This document shows, in pieces, positions 58,006 through 64,000 of a stretch of 64,000 nt of DNA. Each line of letters begins with the position of its first letter. Position 1 is the stretch's first letter. The translations under genes and the position numbers were made by a program. Where the stretch lies: the NCBI GenBank assembly GCA_015680685.1, contig MNCI01003660.1, positions 258,090 through 322,089 on the forward strand, in the 5' to 3' direction. Below the pieces are notes generated by a model. That model did no database searches. It saw nothing but the letters and a program-made list of their open reading frames with translations, and was not told the DNA's origin. Source of the DNA: Gnetum montanum (lineage: Eukaryota; Streptophyta; Gnetopsida; Gnetales; Gnetaceae).

Positions 58006-58842
58006 TTAGTAAGCCAATTACGTCAATAGGCATGCATCAATGCAACCCTATCAACATATCCTTTGATATGTTAACTCATATGTGTTGATGCCCTCTAGTC
58101 TATACCATATATAAATGTGCACACTATTCACATTATGGCACCTTTAATTATTCTAACAATAAAGCTTTGGTAGTTTTTTTCATAGAATTCAGCCAAATTT
58201 TCCTCTAAGTACCTATAACATGAATTGAGTTAATTGAACAGAGTTTTATTTGAGTACATAACACACTTGGATACTTTTTCATGATGGCAATAAAATCAAG
58301 ATTAATTTCTTCCATTATAGCACTTAGATTAGCACTTAGTTTATTTTCAACATTTTACTCTTAATGCACTTTACTTTCCAACACTTAATAATTTAATATT
58401 TTATTCCATAACTACATGAATATCACCACTTTGAGGATAATATATTAATGTTTGGTAATCCTAACAATCAATACTTGGTAACCTAGCAACATTAATATAG
58501 GTTTAGGATGGGTATGGAACGTGGTAACAAATGCTCTATACTTAGGATAGTTTGGAATATTTTTAAGTTTATAGTTAGTTTAATATTTTAATATATAAAA
58601 TAATTTATTATTTTAATATTTTAATGATAAAAGTAATAAAAATAAAATTATGTTATGATTCAATCACACTTAACCATACCAATTGAGCTAGTACAAGTGA
58701 TGATTGAGAAAATAGTGACCAACAACCTAACACTTAATTATCTATGATACTGTTAGCCCAGAGTTTCATGAAATTTGACCAAATCGCTCGTACATGCTTG
58801 TGATTTATATGGTTGGGCATAGGGAACACTTCCTACTCATCA
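58006..58842 (+). repeat. 5' LTR of the plus-strand Athila/Tat element
   Basis: The end TTCCTACTCATCA and the preceding 'atatggttgggcatagggaa' are the reverse complement of the starts of the C and A LTRs. A TATA (CATATATAAATG) lies near 58108. The left boundary is approximate. An AT-rich stretch fills 58560-58660. Confidence 0.65.
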
Positions 58843-58844
58843 TT

Positions 58845-58863
58845 AACATCATTGCCAGGGAAT
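58845..58863 (+). other. Primer-binding site, plus-strand Athila/Tat element
   Basis: AACATCATTGCCAGGGAA, two bases after the LTR end, is a decayed version of TGGCACCGTTGCCAGGGA. Confidence 0.6.
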
Positions 58864-59599
58864 TCTTTGTTGTGCACTAAGTGTTCTAAATAATTAAAAT
58901 GTTTAAAGGTCATTGTACAAACATAATGAACCATCATTAAAATAATAATAATAATTACAATGAATTTTTATTCAATGCACACATGGAAATAAACTAAGAG
59001 ATGGCTTCTTCTCGCAAGATGATTCCCCACCTACCAATGATAGAATAAGAAAGAACCTAAACAATGTGCCTCAATAACTCAAAGTGGTCTACACCTATTT
59101 AAATCCATACTATCTAGAGTTAACTTGTATCCATCACCAAGATGAACAACTATGATGAAGAGACCTAGAGGACAACAGCTTATTACCACTCAATCATGTC
59201 ATTCCATCAATGTTCATGGTAGCATTGACAAAGATGGAGTTGGAAGTAGTAGCCCTCGATTACCAAGTGATAAATCAACTCTCCAAAGATTATCAATAGA
59301 CTAATGTCCAACTTTGAAAAGATAAACTCATGAAGGCCCACAATGAAGCCTCCAATAACAAAAGGATTTCAATCACATTAACAATGTTGTTAGAAAAAGA
59401 GAATACTGAATATCAATTAGGTTGATCTCAATGCTAGGGTCCTCCATCCTTCAATGAAGATAACATGATCCATCAATGATTATGTTCAATATTAGTAAGC
59501 AATCAAGACAAGGTGAGAGCTAGACCCATAAATAGGAGGCCTCAAGGCCAAGGTCTCTCAATCAGTTAGTAAGAGAACCACAAAGGGACCAGAGAAGAA

Positions 59600-61330
59600 G
59601 AGAAGGCTAACACAACTCTCCTAACTCTCTATCCTCATCTTCTTCTTCATTATCTAGCTTTGATGAGGGAGTACATGACTAGCATCAAAGGAAAAATAAT
59701 AAAGGATAAGATGAAGATGATAGAAGACCTCATCATAGAAATGAAAGAAGGAACAAAAGATAAGAGCAAGAGGAAAAAGGACAACATCAAGAAAGATGGC
59801 ATAGTAAGCCACACCATAGGAGACATGGTCATGACAAAGGCCATGATAAATGAGATGTCTATGATGAGCCATTACTTGCTATAATAAGCATGATTAACAT
59901 CTATGAGGTAGTACCTGTTTCCACTAAGCATAAGAGGAATAGCCAAATCAAATGGCTTAATATGAAAATTATTCCTATATTTAAAGAAGGCTACAATGCT
60001 GATCTACAACACCATGTGTAGGCCTTCCATGATACTTGTGCCTTACAGAATATCGAAAATGACTGGCAAAAACTTATGTTATTTCTTAGGACACTCATAT
60101 AGGAAGCTAAACGTTAGTACTAATCCTTGGAACTATAATCCGTTAGTAGATGGAGTATAATACTACAATTTTTCAATGATAAGTATAGGACATATCCTAG
60201 GGTGTCAAACTTAAGAAAACAAATTTAAGTGTGGAAACAAGGTAATCATGAATCCCTTGATACAACCTTAGAAAAATACTATTCTTGTTATATTGATGCC
60301 CAAGATATGGTTTCTATCAATAGGAGTAGCTTCATTGCATCATAGATGGGTTTATAAATAAGACTAGGGAAACTCTTAGGGTTTATGTCTAACAAAGACT
60401 ATTGGAAATGAGGATCCATTTGATTCAAAGGTTCATTAACTAGGTAGCAAAGAAAGAAGGGAAGTTAAAGAAAAGAAAAAGTATAGAGCAATACAACATA
60501 GATCCCTCTATCAACAAAAGGTGGTTCATTTCTATAATCCAAAGGAGGATGCACCATTAGAGGAGTTCATGCAAAGAAATACCTTGCCAAACCAAAAGTC
60601 CATTACTAAAATTTTAGCAAAGATAGATAAGATGCAAGACTCTCTCGATGAGAAGTTCCAAATAACACTAAAGATTGTAGAGGAGAAAGTAGAATAAGGA
60701 AGATTAAAGGATAGAGATAGAAGATGAAAAAATGACATAGAAAGGTACTATTACCATCAAAAAGGTAAAGTTGCAACAGTAGAGGGGGTTGGAGACACTA
60801 ATTCAGATAATGAAGGATGTGACATATGCCAATATGAATATTCAAAGGATTATTTTCCAATTTTTTCATACTTGTAGGAGTCTAGGGTGTATTCCTTAAA
60901 CCCAAAATTCATCAAAAGGCAAGCACTTAGAAATTTGCCTTATCCTCAAGATAACTATAGGTAGCAATTCCATCAACAATAATACTATTCAAGTAACATG
61001 CCACCTTATCTTCAAAAATATTATTAGTAGTGGCATAACCCATAGTTGTGGGGAATGCACCACCAAGATAGCAGTATGCTTACTAATAGCTAGATCCTTA
61101 TAGGTATTACATTCAACATATGGTATCACCAAGTAGCTCCACTATTCATACATCTTTCCATCATTTCTATCCTCCCAAATATCATAAGCCTATCACACCA
61201 CTTCACACACACTCCTCACCATTTCCAACACCATGCGCTCATGCCTCCACTCCCTTACCATATGCACCACCTAAGTAAGGTGAAATACCTCCACAACCCT
61301 AGCAACAAAATGCCACAAGAGTCATGAACT
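59600..61330 (+). pseudogene. Gypsy gag, plus-strand Athila/Tat element
   Basis: A Lys/Glu-rich stretch (59660-59884) corresponds to the basic N-terminal part of the other copies. The capsid core at 59960-60200 reads PIFKEGYNADLQHH, NDWQKLMLFLRTLI and RWSIILQFFNDKYRTYPRVS. An acidic linker with ITKILAKIDKMQDSLDEKFQ (60600-60660) and a Cys/His segment near 60815-60850 (CDICQYEYSKDYF, with His and the last Cys lost) follow. The tail is Pro/Gln/Tyr-rich. Many Trp and Gln codons are stops. Confidence 0.75.
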
Positions 61331-61639
61331 TACAAGTGGATAATAATTAATATGGTTCTAAGCATAAACCTCAAAAATAGCCATTCTTTTAGCCTAACAA
61401 TCACCCAAACCATCAGAAGTATTTTTGGATATAGAATCCTTTCCAACTGTGCATGGAATGCCTATCAAGAGACCTTCAAATAAAAGATCTTAAAATGTTC
61501 AAACTATCATGTTAACCCATGCCATAACAAACTGGATAAAGATAATACATCTTCCCAATAAAAGAACTAATCCTGGAAGTCTCCTAGTCTAGTTACAAAT
61601 TGCAAGAAATGATCCATGCAAGGCTCTATTAGACTCAAG

Positions 61640-61930
61640 TTTCAATGTAAATTTGATTTTCCAAGAAATGTACAAGACATGGAACCTACCTCCACCCAAG
61701 AAGTGTAATATCAAGTTGGAGCTTATAAACTAATCCATTATTGTACCATTAGGATTGGTAGAGGACATTATGACTACTGTTAGTGGGTGGCCATATCTAG
61801 TAGATTTCCTAGTAATCCATATGGACAATTGCAAACAAAACTTCACAATCATTATGGGGAGGACTTGACTAAGTATAATTGATGCCAAGTTAAAAATCAA
61901 ATACCTTTCTTTGGAAATCTTCAAACAAAA
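61640..61930 (+). pseudogene. Gypsy protease region, plus-strand element
   Basis: VEDIMTTVSGWPYLVDFLVI at about 61758-61817 corresponds to VEDIVTIMCGWSYPASFLVI of the A element. FTIIMGRT follows. The active-site segment upstream was not recognised. Broken by stops. Confidence 0.65.
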
Positions 61931-62529
61931 TGAATTCAAAAAATAGAGAAGAAGAGGGTTCCATACATCATGTACTATAATATAGGATGCAATTACATAT
62001 AACATATATGGATAATTTAAAAAATAATCATCACAACATGTAGAATATGTTCTAAATCCACAAAACAAGAATATATCCAATGGTTGATCATAAACCATAG
62101 GTCCATTTCTATAATGTGCATGGAACCAATACAAATCCTCATAAGGGCATACATAGATAAGATGAATGAAATAGAGTAAATCATATACCAATTCTCAATT
62201 TTAGAGAACAAAAAAGAATTAGTGGCAAATTAGGAAAAGCTAGAAGTTTCAAAAACTTCTAAACTAAAGCCCTTGAAACTTAAAACATTATTAGAATCTT
62301 TAACATATATACTCTTAAACAATAGAAAACTAGTTATTATAAATGCCCATCTTACTAAGCAATAGAAATGGAAGCTACTGAAAGTACTCAACAAATGGCC
62401 AACAACCTTTTCTTGGTTATATGATGAGATAATAGGAAGAGATCCATGCATATGCTAACATCAAATCTACACACACTTTACTATCAAGCCTAAGAAACTA
62501 CCACAAAGCAAATTGAATCCAAACTAAAA

Positions 62530-63130
62530 ACAAGATAGAGAAGCTTCTCAAGGTTGGATTCAACTCTCCTATGATAAATAGTGAGTGGGTAAGTCCACTT
62601 GTCATTGTAGCAAAGAGAGAAGGTCATTGGAGAGTCTGCATAGACTTGAGGCTGTTAAACATGACTACTTTCAAAGATCACTTTTCCTTCTCATTCATGG
62701 ATCAAGTGTTGTATACCATTGCAAGGCATAGATTCTATACTTTTTTGGATGAATATAGTAGCTACAATCAAATCCAAATCTCTCTAGAAGACTAGGCCAA
62801 AATGACATTCACAAGTCCCTATGGGACTTTTGCATATGAAAAGATGTCTTTCGGTGTGTGTAATGCTCATGTAACCTTTTAACATTTTTTCCTAAGCATC
62901 TTTCAACATTAAATTGGTACAAGTATGGAAGTCCTTATAGATGACTTCTCCACCTATGGTGTTGATTTTGAACAAGCTCTAAACCATCTTAAGAAAGTAC
63001 TAAAATGATATGTGAAAAACAAGTTGAAGCTTAATTAGTAGAAGAGCCACTTGATGCTCCACAAAGGTATTATCTTAGGACACAAAATTTCAAAAAAAAT
63101 GAATTGAGGTAGATCCAAAAAAGATAAGGG
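62530..63130 (+). pseudogene. Gypsy reverse transcriptase, plus-strand element
   Basis: The open stretch 62571-62795 has NSEWVSPLVIVAK, HWRVCIDLRLLNMTTFKDHF, and FYTFLDEYSSYNQIQI, where DEYSSYNQI corresponds to DGYSGYNQI. After a stop come FAYEKMSFGVCNAH and the catalytic VLIDDFSTYG near 62930, with both Asp residues intact. HKGIILGHKIS near 63060 closes the palm and connection. It is as complete as the C copy and likewise interrupted by TAG and TAA. It would copy the element RNA into cDNA in the particle. Confidence 0.85.
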
Positions 63131-63299
63131 TCATCAAAGAAATTGCTAGATAACCTTAGATATTTAAGGATGTGGGGTCATTGCCTAGACACACTAGTTA
63201 CCATAGATGCTTCATAGAAAATTTCTCTATAATTGTCAAACCATTTGTGGAACTTACTAAAGAGGATGCAACATTTGAATGGACCAACGAATGTGATCA

Positions 63300-63662
63300 A
63301 GAATTCCAATTATGATTGATGCCTCCAATTATGCCTTAGGATGAGTACTAACACAAATGGATGATCATAAACATCCATATTACATCCATTGTACTAGTAG
63401 AATAGTTACAAATGCACAACTCAACTACACCACAATACAAAAAGAACTGATAGCGGTGATGTATGCCCTTAAAAAATTTAGGCACTATGTGCTTGGATAT
63501 CTAACTTTTTTGCATACTAATTATAATGTCATTTTCTTCCTCATGAATGAACGAGTAGTGAGTCCTTGTATCATAAGGTTACTAGTAATTCTACAAAAAT
63601 CCAACCTAATAACAATGCATATAAAGAGAATCAAGAATATTGTTGCTAATCATTTGTCTTGA
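63300..63662 (+). pseudogene. Gypsy RNase H, plus-strand element
   Basis: MIDASNYALG near 63314 carries the first catalytic Asp of the domain. The open stretch 63357-63662 continues with TIQKELIAVMYALKKFRHYV and LHTNYNVIFFL, in which the second Asp (HTD) is Asn, and ends with IKNIVANHLS, the usual NVVADHLSR that ends the domain. Only one stop lies between. Confidence 0.8.
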
Positions 63663-64000
63663 TTAAGATAGGATAACAATGCTAATGAATAGCCTTTTTT
63701 AGATCAATTTCTAGATGATTTTCTTTTTACCAAGGTAGCTGAAATTGCAACACCCAGGCTTACAAATTAGTATGATAAATTTTTTTCCTTTCTACTCACA
63801 CAAGAGACTCCTAATGAATGGGACCTAATAAAGTTTTCTCTTATCTACTTGCATAGAAGACTCATAACCAATGGGACCTAAAAAAGTTTTTTCCTATCTA
63901 CTCACATAGGAGACTCCTAATGAATGGGACTGCAAGAAGAAATAATAGTTCATTTGCCAAGTGAAGCATTACATGAAGATAGAGGGTAACTTCTATAAAA
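63663..64000 (+). pseudogene. Pre-integrase region, cut by the window end
   Basis: The linker between RNase H and integrase. The last 70 bases read WDCKKK, then VKHYMKIEGNFYK with stops, corresponding to the start of the integrase zinc domain of Athila/Tat elements (KHY-W-E-LYK). A 53-bp tandem repeat occupies much of the linker. Confidence 0.6.
63785..63936. repeat. 53-bp tandem repeat, nearly three units
   Basis: Anchored at 'gagact' or 'aagact' at 63804, 63857 and 63910, exactly 53 bases apart. Each unit has '(t)ctact(c/t)(a/g)ca', 'gactc(c/a)taa' and 'aatgggac'. The length is not a multiple of three, so the repeat breaks the reading frame. Confidence 0.8.

Larger units (their letters stand above)
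58006..64000 (+). mobile_element. Athila/Tat element, plus strand, cut by the window end
   Basis: LTR (about 58006-58842), primer site, gag, protease, RT, RNase H and the beginning of the integrase region. Phrases match the C element domain by domain, but the orientation is opposite. Stops are frequent. The 3' part lies beyond base 64000. Confidence 0.8.

Noticed and set aside
61730-62191. 153-codon minus-strand frame in the plus-strand element
   Set aside because: Antisense to the protease-RT linker, where the plus strand carries the recognisable protease phrase. No known motif.

Overview
The window looks like nuclear DNA of a seed plant with a large, repeat-filled genome. I see no host protein-coding gene, rRNA or tRNA gene. 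Nearly everything recognisable is an LTR retrotransposon, most of them old. Their frames are broken by frameshifts and by stops of the kind expected from C-to-T decay of methylated DNA (TAG, TAA and TGA in place of Trp, Gln and Arg). Long spacers are AT-rich. Exact species cannot be told from the sequence.

Left part (1-19150). The window opens inside a plus-strand Athila/Tat-type LTR (1-378). It abuts a minus-strand gypsy-like element with no recognisable coding capacity (382-6812). A short stretch richer in CpG (6813-7640) and a tRNA-derived SINE (7941-8063) follow. Next comes a three-level nest. A second SINE of the same family is split by a Ty1/copia element (8986-18172, minus strand, 5-bp duplication TCAAC on both sides). 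One LTR of that copia is itself split by a gypsy element with a 2.5-kb LTR (9242-13061).

Middle part (19151-35848). This holds minus-strand Athila/Tat copies. The largest (about 20151-31190) keeps recognisable gag, protease, RT, RNase H and integrase. Downstream of pol it has an additional ORF of about 700 codons, preceded by a TATA box, a leader and a splice-donor-like site. A gag-only relative (31191-35848) shares its LTR.

Right part (35849-64000). An old plus-strand gypsy element (about 38957-56996) contains GC-richer LTR-like DNA with a 5S-rRNA-like segment. It is interrupted by a 12.7-kb compound Athila/Tat insertion (42103-54816). That block has three LTRs and two internal regions, yet only one outer 5-bp duplication (CAAAT). 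Its left LTR is a chimera of two LTR subfamilies. The window ends inside a plus-strand Athila/Tat element (about 58006-64000) with LTR, primer site, gag, protease, RT and RNase H.

The Athila/Tat copies fall into three LTR groups, here called A, B and C. Only the C-type copy and the plus-strand copy at the right end retain pol. The A copy has gag and protease, and the B copies have gag only. The A and B copies would therefore have needed enzymes from pol-bearing relatives.
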